Positions 1 to 11,273 of a DNA stretch of 64,000 bases are shown here, in pieces. The stretch is from assembly GCF_900090045.1 (NCBI RefSeq), contig NC_041788.1, forward strand, positions 1,612,001 through 1,676,000, written 5' to 3'. Numbering within the stretch: position 1 is the stretch's first letter; each line of letters begins with the position of its first letter. The position numbers were made by a program, and so were the translations under genes. The notes under the pieces are model-generated. The model was not told the origin of the DNA and made no database searches. It was given only the letters and a program-made list of their open reading frames with translations. Source of the stretch: Plasmodium malariae (lineage: Eukaryota > Apicomplexa > Aconoidasida > Haemosporida > Plasmodiidae).

Positions 1-725
1 TTTGTATTAACTTTTTTTTTTTTTTTTAATTTTACCAATGCTTAAAACTTTTTTCATGTTTTATTTTTTCCATTTAGCATTTGTTGCTGTTGTTTAAATG
101 GAATGCAAAAGCACGCAGGAAAACAAAAAAAAAAAAAAAAAAAAAAATCCTTTTTTTATTTAAATCTTATTTTTTTTTTATAAAATTTTGTTTTTTCTTT
201 AATAAAATATTGTTTTTTAATATATTTTTTTTTTTTTTTTTTTGGATTATATTCGGGAAAAAAAAAACATGCAAATTTTATTCCCGCCTTTTTTTTTTTT
301 TATTTAATAGAGAACAAAATTTGTATATGGATGAAATTAATTGTTTTAGTAAAAAGTGGCTATACCTTTGGTTTTATTACATATTTATATTATTATACTA
401 CATAAATAATGTATATATAATGCATTATATAATATACATATATATATATATATATACATAGTATATATCAATTATGATATTTTTACATCACAATATTAAA
501 ATTTTTTAATACTTTTTTTTTTTTTAATTTAATATTTTGTAAAATTTTTTTTTATATATATATAATTTTTGGATATTAATAAAGGTAATCGGATTTGTGT
601 TCTAAATACATGAAAAAAAAGAAAATTTTGTAAAAGAAAAAATTACTCTTTCATTAATGTTAAAAATAGTAGTTTACTCCATAAATATGTTTTTACGCGT
701 ACATAATAATATTTTTTATTACTAT

Positions 726-770
<45 letters not shown>

Positions 771-1607
771 GTATATGAATAAAATGTATATAAAACAGTG
801 TTATTATTTTTTGAAAAACACCTCATAAAGATATATGTTTATTTGTTTTTTAAATATCTACAATATTTTTTTAGATTAAATTATTATATGCTTTTTTTTT
901 TTTTTTACATTTTCCTTTTTTGAATATATAAATTTTAATAATAATAATAATAAAAATAAAAATAATATACAAATTTCAAAACAGTTATATTTAGAACTTC
1001 ATTTTATTATTTTATTTTATTATTTTATTTATATTTATTTAATTAATTATTTTTTTTTTTGTATAAATCCAAATTATCACCTTAAGCTTTAAATTATTGC
1101 ATTTTATCGTATTATAAGTAAAATATATGTATGACATATTTATTTTACGAAGTTAATAATAAGGCGTTGTAAACGTTTCTATTGTAAAGGCATACATATA
1201 TAGTAATTATATGGTGTTATATATTTCTGTTTAAAGTACATTTAGATAAAATTATTATATATTTCTGTTATGCTCATTTTTGTTGTATATATATTTGTTT
1301 AGGTGTACCATTTTGTTAAAATGTTTTATATACTTTAATTAAAATTTTGTTTCACTTAGTATTTTATACCTTCTTAAATATTTGTGTTATAGAATTTTAT
1401 GTAAAATATATAGAACATAATAATACTTCTGTTATTTTATTGACATTGTTGCAATATATATATGTATTGTGCATGTATATATATATATATATATATATAT
1501 TTATAGACTTATATTTTAGTAATTTTTTTTTTTTTTATGCATTAATGAAATAGTATTTTACTAATTATTTATATCCAACATTTATTACGTTATTTAAAAA
1601 AAAAATA
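1..1607. other. AT-rich intergenic DNA, left edge
   Basis: This stretch holds long poly(dA) and poly(dT) runs and a (TA)n microsatellite near 728-768. The only open frames are made of homopolymer Lys/Phe/Ile/Tyr codons, so I call no gene. It is presumably the promoter and 5' UTR of the hydrolase-like gene that starts at 1608. Confidence 0.6.
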
Positions 1608-4600
1608 ATGAATCATGTCATAATATTTTTGTTGTTGCTTATTAATTATGGTAAATATGTAACTGGTAACGAAAATGAAGGAAAAAGTCCGAATGATAAT
1701 GTAAGTATTAAAAGCTCTATGAAAAAAAAAATAATAATAAAATAGTAATAGTAACAGTAATAGTAATATTAGTAGTAATATTAGTAGTAACATTAGTAGT
1801 AACATTAGTAGTAATATTAGTAGTAATATTAGTAGTAATAGTAATAATAATATTTATTTTTATTTGTATTATGAGTGTACACTATGTAACATGTGATATT
1901 ATGTGTACATATTTTAAATATTTTATGTGTGCGTTAACGCAAGAGTAAAAAAAAAAAAATGAATAAAAGATAAAAAAAGAAACAAAAAATAAGCAAGCAA
2001 ACAAGCAAACTAATATTTATTTTGATGTGTGTGCATGTGAAACGTGTTTTATTTATTAGTTCTAATGTAATAATAAGGAAGAGTTAAAATCGCGTACAAT
2101 TATGTCGATGCGTGCTTGTATTAATATATATATATATATATATATATGTGCATATGTGTATATGTTTATGTACATATTTTTTCATATGTTATTTCCATTA
2201 CTTATTGATAAGTGTTTTTTCCAAAGAGCAATAATTTCCTGTTTTTAGCAGTAATATGCGCAATTCTGCACATATAGCTCGTAACGATATGTTTTAATGT
2301 GTTTCTAATTTATTTTTAATTTTTTTTTTTTTTTTCTTGATAATTGTACCACACAGAGCGAAAGTGATGATTACGATCTTGACGAAAAATGGAAACTGTA
2401 TCCATTAGAGACGAATCCATTTATTGATCTGTTACACCCAAATTTTAAAGGGGATTTTATAAGGTGTATAGACGAATACTACATATATGAAACAAAGGAA
2501 TACAATGAATATAAAATACAAAGATATAATAGTTTGAAAAATAACAAAAAATTTCAAAAGAAACAATTTAATTGTGCTATAAATATATTAGTTCATGGAA
2601 GACCTAATTCAAGAAGTGCAGTTGATTATAGAATATGGAGTGCTCCAGCAAATATAATGAAACATGAAGCCATGTTAAAAAAAAAATATAGCAAATATAT
2701 TTTGTATACACCATTTGTTAGTCTTGCAAACTTTATAGGTACAGAAGGTGTATATACACATGTTAACTTTGCATATATTCTTGCAAATAGATTATCTTTA
2801 ACATTTAAAAACATGCTAGAAGATGATACTTGTTATAATTATGATGTTTTTATTCATTCGCATTGTTTTGGTGCAAATATAGTTAGATTAATACTTACAT
2901 CACATAAAGACATATGGAAAATTTTAGATACATCATTTATTAATTCAACATATGAAAGAGAAGTTTTATCCATTTTAGATGACAATTTTAAGTTATCTTT
3001 AAAAGATATTAACATTCTTACGGATAGAAGTCATATACAAATTAGAAAAGATCCATATTTTAAAACATGTAAAAATTATTTATATAAATCGTTTCAAAGA
3101 AAAATAACAAATAAAAAGGAAACAGTGTATTTTGATGATATATTTGATGATTATAATGTAAAATATGATGTTTTCAAAGAAGATTTTAACAGTATGTACA
3201 ACTCTACTAATTATAATGATGGTGATAATACCACTTCAGATGATATTTTGAAAAATCCTATTGAGAAAAATGATGAAGAAAATGAACAACCGAGTTACAG
3301 GAAAGGGAAGGAGAATCAGATAAACAGATTTGTCAAAAGATTACATTTTTATATATTAAATAAAAAATTTAATTTATTAGGTATAACTGCAACAGGTCCT
3401 CCGTTAATTGGTTTTGTATCAAATATGGAAGATATTAAAGTAGGTCATCAAAAATTTATGAGGTACAAATTTTTGTTTAGAACTTTACCTTCATCCTTTA
3501 GATCTAAAATGTTTAAAACTAGAGATGCACAAGAATTGATACATGTTGTTAATCCACAATTATTGTGCTTATTAGCAGTAAATGAAAAGATAAATTATGA
3601 TTACACAAATGATGAGGGTTCTTTAATATCCTTTTTTAAATCTGTTAGTTATTATTCTGATTTAGATAATGATGAACTTATAAGCATGCACAGTAGTTTA
3701 GGGTTACATTCGTCATTTCATATGAGATCATTAAGTTATTATCTTTTAAATTTTAGAAATGAATATTTTCACCGAACATATAGTATTCCGGTTTATTTAT
3801 CTGATATAAATGTTTCAAATAATTATCCTTTTTTTGAATATTTAAAAAAATGTGATGTTTGTTCAAATATTAAGCATAAATATATAGAACAGTTTGTATC
3901 ATATATTAATGAAATAGTAAATTATGAGCAAAAACCACAACCATTCATTCCAAATAGATATGTATATAAGAACCCATTTTTAAAACATTATGTAGTACCA
4001 TATATGCAAGAAAATACTATTTACTCATCTCATTCTATATTAGGAACAGGTAGAACAAATTTGCTTTTATATTCTTTTGACATATATAGACATATAGCAA
4101 TAACCGGATTTAGTAATAATAATGTTGTAACAAATAATATAGAAATTATTTCTGATTCGGACCCATTAGTTTTCTATAACTGGCTAACTTATTCCGGCAA
4201 TCAAAATTATCTTAACTGCGAAAATTTTATCCAAGATGTTTTTGTTTACTCAGATAATCTAAATATGAATATGATGAAGAATCTTTTTAATGTATTTTTG
4301 ACAACACATTATGTGAAATTTTTTATTTTTACTAAAACAAACTCAGCAGATATTTATAGAAGTTTATATAGAACTCTTAGAAGTTTTTCTCTTCCACTTT
4401 CTAATGTTATTTTAAGAAAACAAAGAAAAAAAGATGTCATTTTTCCTTTACTAAGCACTACTGAACTTGATTATCAAGAAGGTTTAGTATATGAATATTT
4501 AGGTGTATTTACGAATTTTTTAAGAAATTATAGTCAGAATAATTCATATTTTAATATTACAGATGATAATTTTCTCATTAGTCAAAGAGCTTTTAAAAAG

Positions 4601-5998
4601 CTTCAAAAACGTTATATAAAAGGCTTAAAACTTAAACTAAAGGAAATGGATGTGTTTATAAAAGAGAACAAAACATTTAAAGATATTAAAAACAAGATAC
4701 AACGTATGTATAATATTGAAAATACTAGATGTAGTAACGAAGGAGATTTGGAAAATAATGAAAATGTAGTGGATTTTAGTACTTTTGAATCTTATTTAAT
4801 TGAAGATAGTAGTGATGATGATAGTGATGATAGTAGTAGTAGTACGAGTAATAATAGTACAGCTACATCTTATGTGAAACATCATGGTATTTATTTACAT
4901 ATAAAAAGATCTATGTTTTTGAAGGAAGCTTTTGAATCTATAAGAGCATATAATGAATCTTATAATTGCGTACATTTCATAGAATTTATAATTAGAAATG
5001 CAATGCATGAACATATTGAAGATCACTTAAATAACTTGAGTGAAGTCAATTCTTGTCTGTTTGGTATAAATGAAGAAATTGAACTTTCTTATATATCCAA
5101 GTATTGTAATTATGATCAACAAGCATATTTTCATATAAAAAAAAATTATAACTCAAAAGGAATTTTTTCTGTAAGAGGTCTTATCGATTGTTCACATGAG
5201 AAGTATAGTCATTTGAAACTTTGTGAAAACTCAATTCTTCTTAAAAAATTTTTTCATAAATCATTAGATACAATTGTATCAGGTTTACATGATAAAGAAA
5301 AAAAGAGGATGACAGAGATGAGAGAAGCTATAGAAAAGGGTATGGAAGTATCAGACATATTATCATTAAGTAATGATTCGTTAGCTGCCGTTTTTCATAA
5401 CAAAAATGAAGATATAGCCAACTTTACAATTAATGCTTGTTTTAAAGTATTAGATACCTCAGACATTGATAATTTTTTTTTTAAGGATGATGATAAAGAA
5501 GGTAATACTGAAGATTTAAAAGGAAGAGAAAAATTTAAAGACGCACATAACCATGATATGATTTTCTGTACACAAGTGACATTACCTGTTTTTTTAAATA
5601 AGTTAATTATAAAAAGTGTGAATGATGTTTATTTGAGGGCTATTAGAAATATTATGAAAAATGGCTTTTTTAGAGATGTGTATAGTATACGGGGTAATGA
5701 TGAACCGTACGATTCATTTGTATATTTTTTTGACAATTTTTCATATGTCTATAACATAAAAAAAAGGTATGAAAGCATAAATAAAATAAGAACATTTAAT
5801 ACACCACAAACTATTAAATGGAACTACTTCTATTATTTGTTAAAATATGACTCAAAAATAAATTATAATGATGATGTTTTTTTGAAAGAATTCTTTTATG
5901 GAAAAACATTTAACACGGTTAAACCACGTATTGATAATATTATGCACAAATTCATGACTCATTTTACTGTGTTCTTTTATTTGTTCAAAGTAAAATAA
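1608..5998 (+). CDS. Secreted alpha/beta-hydrolase-like conserved protein, two exons
   Basis: Two exons encode about 1,244 residues. Exon 1 (1608-1700) is 31 codons with an N-terminal hydrophobic core (VIIFLLLLI) ending in a plausible signal-peptidase region. The donor GTAAGT at 1701 and a T-rich acceptor ending ACACAG at 2356 join in phase 0 to exon 2 (2357-5998). Early in exon 2 there is a beta-strand-like ILVHG turn, and further on HSHCFGAN, which sits where a nucleophile elbow (GxSxG) would be, with Cys in place of Ser. This is why I suggest an alpha/beta-hydrolase fold; it is inference, since no full catalytic triad was assigned. An acidic Ser-Asp run (near 4810-4850) and several low-complexity linkers interrupt the chain. 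The signal peptide predicts entry to the secretory pathway. I do not recognise a characterised orthologue, and the substrate is unknown. Confidence 0.75.
1741..1850. repeat. Trinucleotide-based tandem repeat in intron 1
   Basis: A run of AGTAGTAAT and AGTAGTAAC units mixed with ATT fills part of the intron of the hydrolase-like gene. Its period is a multiple of three, like the Asn/Ser repeats in coding DNA nearby, but it lies between a good donor and a good acceptor and is followed by stops in all frames. Confidence 0.75.
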
Positions 5999-6482
5999 AT
6001 GTGGGCGCATTTATTTGCTCAGAGAGAGAGGATTAAAGAGGAGGGGAAAAAAGAGGACATACAAAGAGTAAAAAAAATCAGAAGAAGAAAAAGAAAAAAA
6101 AAAAAAAAGGAAATAGGCGAATATACAAAAATGCAGACAAAGGATACGTATAAAGAAACAGGAAAAAGCAAATAATAGGAAAATAACAAAGGAAATATTA
6201 GGAGAAAATAGAAATTTTGATTTAATATCTTTTTGAATTTTTTTTTTTTTTGATTGTTAATTCTTTGTTTATTATTCCAAGGTATTTACTCCATGTTCTC
6301 TAAACTACATTCTCTATTAATTTTCGTTATGTAGCATTATTTATTTATATTTGATAATGCCATATTATATACAAAATCCTTAATCTTTATTCCGTATTCT
6401 TTAATTTTTATTCTTTAATTACACTTTATTTTAGTGTATATTTTTTAACTTTTAAAATGTGTTCTCTCTTTTTTTTTTTTTT

Positions 6483-6513
<31 letters not shown>

Positions 6514-6577
6514 GCTTTTATTTTTCTATAATAATACATTTTTTTTTTTTTTTTTTTTTTTTTTGATGTATTGCGTC

Positions 6578-6608
<31 letters not shown>

Positions 6609-7307
6609 GAAAAGATATGTAGATTTATGTATATAAATAATATGCCAAATAAAGTATGCAGCCTTCATCATTAATTTATATGTAATTATATTATTAAGAA
6701 TTAATAGTATTATGAGCACTTTATAAATATGTTGTCCATTTTTTTTTAGTTCACCACAATTTTGTTATTCCTATAAACTTTAAGTAGAAAAAATACCGTT
6801 TTAAAATTTAACAAATATTTAACCTTGTTTAAAGGAAAAATAAGAAAAGAAAGGAAAAAACAGAAGGAAAAAGAAGAGAGAGGAGGAAGAGGTGGGAAAA
6901 AAAATGTGTGCGACAATTTTAATAGCAAAAATTCGATCGATTCGTTTGTGAAAAAAATGCAATGTAATAAAATGCGGGAAAGTAATGACTTAAGAATTTT
7001 GTTTATATAAATATGTTTGCATATATATTAAATCCTTATGCACGCGTTCATATACGCACGGTATACTTATTTCACTTGTTTAATTTCATGCATCAAAGGG
7101 GGGGTTTCCCAATGCGTATAACATGTATAACGAAGACATATAGCGTTTTCCCCACGCTTTCTTATTACTTTTTTATCGCATCTTTGTATTTTATTTGTCG
7201 CTTTTTTAGTGTATTTTTTGTCTGCGTTCCTTTTTCTTAGTCGTAATATCATAATGTTGGAACAGATGCACATCAGATCATCAATATTCTATGAAACCAC
7301 GCCATCA
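5999..7307. other. Convergent intergenic region
   Basis: This region lies between the 3' ends of the hydrolase-like gene (+) and the arginine methyltransferase gene (-). It contains A-rich and T-rich homopolymers (about 6480-6560), a (TA)n tract near 6578-6608 and a purine-rich stretch near 6830-6900. Short open frames here lack coding character. I see only 3' UTR-type DNA. Confidence 0.6.
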
Positions 7308-9890
7308 TCATTCTATTGTGTAATAACATGTCCATTCTTCGTTCACATTTATGAGCTTGTTTTTTTTTATTTGCAATAGAACATCCACATTTCTTGAAGT
7401 ATTATTTGCCTGTGATATGTAAATAGTACCACTTAAATAATTTGTCTTCTCGCTATTCACAGATGAAATTTTGGCAATATTGTAATTAGAACAATATAAA
7501 TGTAAAAGTACCTGCTTCCAATGTGTTTTTGCACTGAACACACTTGTTGTTAAAATGTTATCGTTTGTATCATTCAAAAGGTAAATACAATGCTCATTGT
7601 ATTCGTTTAAAACATTTTGCTTAAATGTAGATGTTTCAAAAACACAGTCAAAATAAAAACACAAGCTAGTTACAATCTTATCTTTATATATGGGAATATC
7701 AAAATTGGTATTTATATACAAATTTTCTGTTTTATTATACGTATACATATTAATAATTGCATAATTTACTATTTCAGTTGATATTTTATTCTTATCAAGA
7801 TTTATAATTTTTGCATTTTTCATAAATTCCTCACAAATAGGCTTTAAATCAGACAAGTCTTTATTGTACATGGGTTTATCCCATACTAAAAGATTTTCAT
7901 TTAAATATTCTAAGTCATTATATCCTGCTACATAGAGGTATATTTTATTTGGAAATATATATCCATCTTCTTTTAAATAGATATCTCTAGCATATAAAAT
8001 AGTATTTATCATACATTCATAAAATAAAAAATAACCCATCCATTCGGATATAATAATATCAAATTTTAAAATTTTCAGTTGTGCAATATTATGAATTTTT
8101 TGAAAATGTTCTATGTCATCCTTTTTGCTTACATAATATATCTTTTCCTTTTCATCTATATATATATCATTATCTTCTAATTTACCTTGAAATAAATAAA
8201 TATTCTTTGCCTCATTTTTTTCTACTATCTTTTTTGCTTTGCTTAATATTTTTTCCGCATTATCAATTCCTACAACAACCTTAGCATAGTCAGAACAGAA
8301 TAAAGAAATTATAGAGGATCCACACCCTATATCTAACACTATTTTATTTTCAAATAATTGTTTATTCTTATTTATAAATTCATAATAGCAATTCGTTCTA
8401 CTCCTATCTAAAATCATAGTTCTGTGTATTTCGGTGTAGTTATAACTGTCGAAATAAGTTTTGTCCAAATCTGTTAACGCGCCTCTTTTGTTGATTTTAG
8501 AGTTAATTTGTTTTTTTATCTCTTTCTTAGTTTCACTGCACGTGGAGTGACCTCCCCTCTTCCGTCTTACCTCTTCTTCACGAGATGCATCAGATGAGTC
8601 TGATATATCTGCTGTAACTTCTGCTTCCTGTGTTTCTTTTATTTCTGCTTCTTGATTCACTTCTTTGCTATCTTGGATGCTGGTATGCGACACTTTTTTT
8701 CCATTTCCTTTTTTTTTGCCCATATCAATTTTTGCAATTTCACTCATCAAATATTTAATAACTTGTTCCATGCTATATATTTTTTTGTGTAAATTGTTTA
8801 GCTGCTCATGTTCCTTTTCGAACGTATTCACAAATTTTTCTATTAACATCTCGTCCAAATTTTTCATCATTGTTCCCGTATTAATGGGTCTATTGTTTTT
8901 ATTGTTTTTGCTCTGAGCTACAATTGTATCTATTAAAGAGTTTAAATTAATATTACTCAATTTTAGAAAAATATCTTTTTGAATATTTTGAATTTTATTC
9001 ACACTTCTTTTATTTGTTATGACAGCAAAATTTTTATTCGTTATTATGTCCTCTTGATGACCACTGTATGAAGCGGCATCCAAAAGTAGGGTGTTATCTT
9101 TCCTATTATTTATTTTATCTTCTGAATGAGTTGATAAGTCCCTTATAGTACTAGTAGAATTGCTATTTTCTAAATATGTTCCTAATGATTTAATCTCTTC
9201 TTTATTATCTTCCTTTGCCCATTCTATATTTTGATTAACAACAGTATGGTCATCCCTTAACGATTCAGAACTATCTGAATAAAAAGATGAAATAGAATTT
9301 TCCTCTTCAATAAAAGGGGATATGTCACTATCAGAAGAATTTTCTACAAGATCGTTGAGTTTTACTTTTAATTCCTCTTCCAAAAGAAAGCCATTTCTAT
9401 TATTCTCGTCATATATACTAAGATCATTGTTCTCCTGGTTTCCATTACTTAAGCTATATGATGGCAAATTATACAGTGCGAAATCTTCTATATTAACATC
9501 CCACAGCAATTTGTCGTTATTTATAATTGGTTTTAAAAAAATATTTACATATTTTTCCTTATCTACAATTGAGGAAAAAATATCATATTTTAAAAATAGG
9601 TCATGATATTGTTTTACATCCAAATTATTTAATTGGCATAACCTTAAGAAGTTAATAAATATAATATTTCTATATCCTTCTTTATAATACAATATGTTAA
9701 TATTTTTATTAAACATATGTATTACAACATTTTTAGTTCTTCTACTTTTGTAATTATCACATAAACTATAAGCGCTTGTATCATTTTCAAAGTTTTCTTT
9801 AGCTTTAATTATTATTTCATCACCAGCTCCCTCAATAATCTTTTCAATTGTTTTATATGTTTCTTTTAGCTCCTCGTTCTGTGCCTCCAT
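7308..9890 (-). CDS. CARM1: Protein arginine methyltransferase, CARM1/PRMT4-like
   Basis: A single exon encodes 860 residues. It transfers methyl groups from S-adenosylmethionine to arginine in histones or RNA-binding proteins. The C-terminal core starts near residue 474. Its markers occur in order: ILDRSR of the N-terminal helix, the SAM-binding motif VLDIGCG (about residue 521), the double-E loop SEWMGYFLFYE (about 615), and the THW loop near 787. The first 470 residues are much longer than in PRMT1 and carry acidic and Ser-rich low complexity plus a Lys/Glu-rich linker. That size and layout fit the Plasmodium protein annotated as CARM1-like better than PRMT1 or PRMT5; the family is certain, the CARM1 subtype less so. 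The start is the first Met. A GC-richer minisatellite begins 46 bp upstream of it. Confidence 0.88.
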   Translation of the reverse strand: MEAQNEELKETYKTIEKIIEGAGDEIIIKAKENFENDTSAYSLCDNYKSRRTKNVVIHMFNKNINILYYKEGYRNIIFINFLRLCQLNNLDVKQYHDLFLKYDIFSSIVDKEKYVNIFLKPIINNDKLLWDVNIEDFALYNLPSYSLSNGNQENNDLSIYDENNRNGFLLEEELKVKLNDLVENSSDSDISPFIEEENSISSFYSDSSESLRDDHTVVNQNIEWAKEDNKEEIKSLGTYLENSNSTSTIRDLSTHSEDKINNRKDNTLLLDAASYSGHQEDIITNKNFAVITNKRSVNKIQNIQKDIFLKLSNINLNSLIDTIVAQSKNNKNNRPINTGTMMKNLDEMLIEKFVNTFEKEHEQLNNLHKKIYSMEQVIKYLMSEIAKIDMGKKKGNGKKVSHTSIQDSKEVNQEAEIKETQEAEVTADISDSSDASREEEVRRKRGGHSTCSETKKEIKKQINSKINKRGALTDLDKTYFDSYNYTEIHRTMILDRSRTNCYYEFINKNKQLFENKIVLDIGCGSSIISLFCSDYAKVVVGIDNAEKILSKAKKIVEKNEAKNIYLFQGKLEDNDIYIDEKEKIYYVSKKDDIEHFQKIHNIAQLKILKFDIIISEWMGYFLFYECMINTILYARDIYLKEDGYIFPNKIYLYVAGYNDLEYLNENLLVWDKPMYNKDLSDLKPICEEFMKNAKIINLDKNKISTEIVNYAIINMYTYNKTENLYINTNFDIPIYKDKIVTSLCFYFDCVFETSTFKQNVLNEYNEHCIYLLNDTNDNILTTSVFSAKTHWKQVLLHLYCSNYNIAKISSVNSEKTNYLSGTIYISQANNTSRNVDVLLQIKKNKLINVNEEWTCYYTIE

Positions 9891-9936
9891 TTTTTCATTT
9901 TCCTGCGCGACGCTGGGCTGTATATGGGTGTGACAA

Positions 9937-10046
9937 TATGTGCCTATGCCGGTATGTGCCTATGCCGGTATGTGCCTATGCCGGTATGTGCTTATGCCAG
10001 TATGTGCCTATGCCAGTATGTACCTTTGCCAGTATGTACGTTTACC
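9937..10046. repeat. 16-bp minisatellite, about 7 copies
   Basis: Seven head-to-tail units of TATGTGCCTATGCCGG follow each other without gaps. The first three are identical. The later ones carry CCGG to CCAG and GTGCC to GTACC changes, and the last is partial. At about half G+C it stands out strongly from the flanking DNA. It starts 46 bp upstream of the methyltransferase start codon, so it is probably transcribed in the 5' UTR. Confidence 0.92.
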
Positions 10047-10134
10047 AAAACATAGATTTTTCTCCTCAAGGGTTCGTATGTGAAAATTTTCTTATGCAAA
10101 ATTAAAACATATACATATATATTTATATATCAAG

Positions 10135-10262
10135 TATTTTATCACCGCTAATGAGTTGCTAAACAGAAACGCTCCAACTACAACTATAAAAACTACAGCT
10201 GAAAAAGCTCTTTTCAGAATATCACATAGACCTTCCAGTGCTTAATTCTATTCTACAATAAC
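10135..10262. other. GC-raised island of unknown nature (exon or ncRNA candidate)
   Basis: This short island keeps an open frame on both strands. On the plus strand it ends in a stop after about 35 codons. On the minus strand it would encode a strongly hydrophobic segment (FSAVVFIVVVGAFLF). Neither frame has a start codon or a clear splice context. It also contains a perfect hairpin, CTGAAAA with TTTTCAG around a five-base loop. It could be a short spliced exon, a structured RNA or a regulatory element in the methyltransferase upstream region. Confidence 0.3.
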
Positions 10263-11273
10263 ACTTTATATTATTTTTTTATTTTTTTACCATTAATATT
10301 TATAAATTCTTTAATATGTCATAATGTCAAAGAATAATAAAGATATTTTTATAGAGAAAAAACTGTAAAGTCACAGCGCTACATGAATAAATAAATATAT
10401 GTAAATATATATGATAATAGGATACTTTTTCAAGAAAAGTACTTTATTCGAGTAAGTATGCTATCAGGAATAAAAAACTTTAATTAAATAAAAATTGAAA
10501 TTTTAAAGGAGGAAAAAGCCTTTTTATTTATTTATTTATATATATATGCATACATATTTTTTTCTACCATGCTTCAATTATTTAAAAGCCAACCTCATTT
10601 ATATAATACATATTAGCGCATAATAGATACATATGGAATACTTGAGGTAACCTGTTGTATTCTTAAATTTGTTGTATTTTTTTTTTCTTTTTTCCACCAT
10701 TTGGTTAAATAAAAATTCATAAACTATTATATTCTATTATATTTTATTTCATTTTATTTTATTAATTTTTTTAATTTTTTTTTTATTTTTTAAAATATTT
10801 CAATTATCATTTTTTAAAAACAATAAAATAATAAAAATAAAAAAAAATAAAATAAATAAAATAAAGGCTAAATTTTAATAAAGATGGATATGTATAAAAC
10901 AATAGAAAATTTTCATAAATGCATACACAATTATTGCTTTCATTAAAAGTAAACATAAAAGAAAAACGTAAGTGTACATATATACGCAAGTATACATGTA
11001 TACATATAAACGTCCATATATATGTCCATGGCAGTTATTTTGGAATGGAGCACACAAATAACACAGGTGCAAAAAGCGATGGTATTCTATATCAAACATT
11101 ATGTATATGTATATATACACATATATGTACACCCGTATGACAAAAAAGGCTTAAGTACACAAAATTAGAACTTTAAGCACCTGTAAACGCAGGAAATTGA
11201 TTTATTTTTCCTTTTTCCCTTCTTTGTTTTCCTGTTTTTTTTTTTTTTTTTTTTTTCCTCTTTTCTACCCATT

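Larger units (their letters stand above)
9891..11273. other. Promoter-side intergenic region of the methyltransferase gene
   Basis: The region begins with a 16-bp minisatellite (9937-10046), followed by an island of raised GC at about 10135-10260 that looks different from the surrounding AT-rich DNA. The rest is ordinary AT-rich DNA with T tracts and (TA)n. No complete gene can be supported. Confidence 0.5.
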
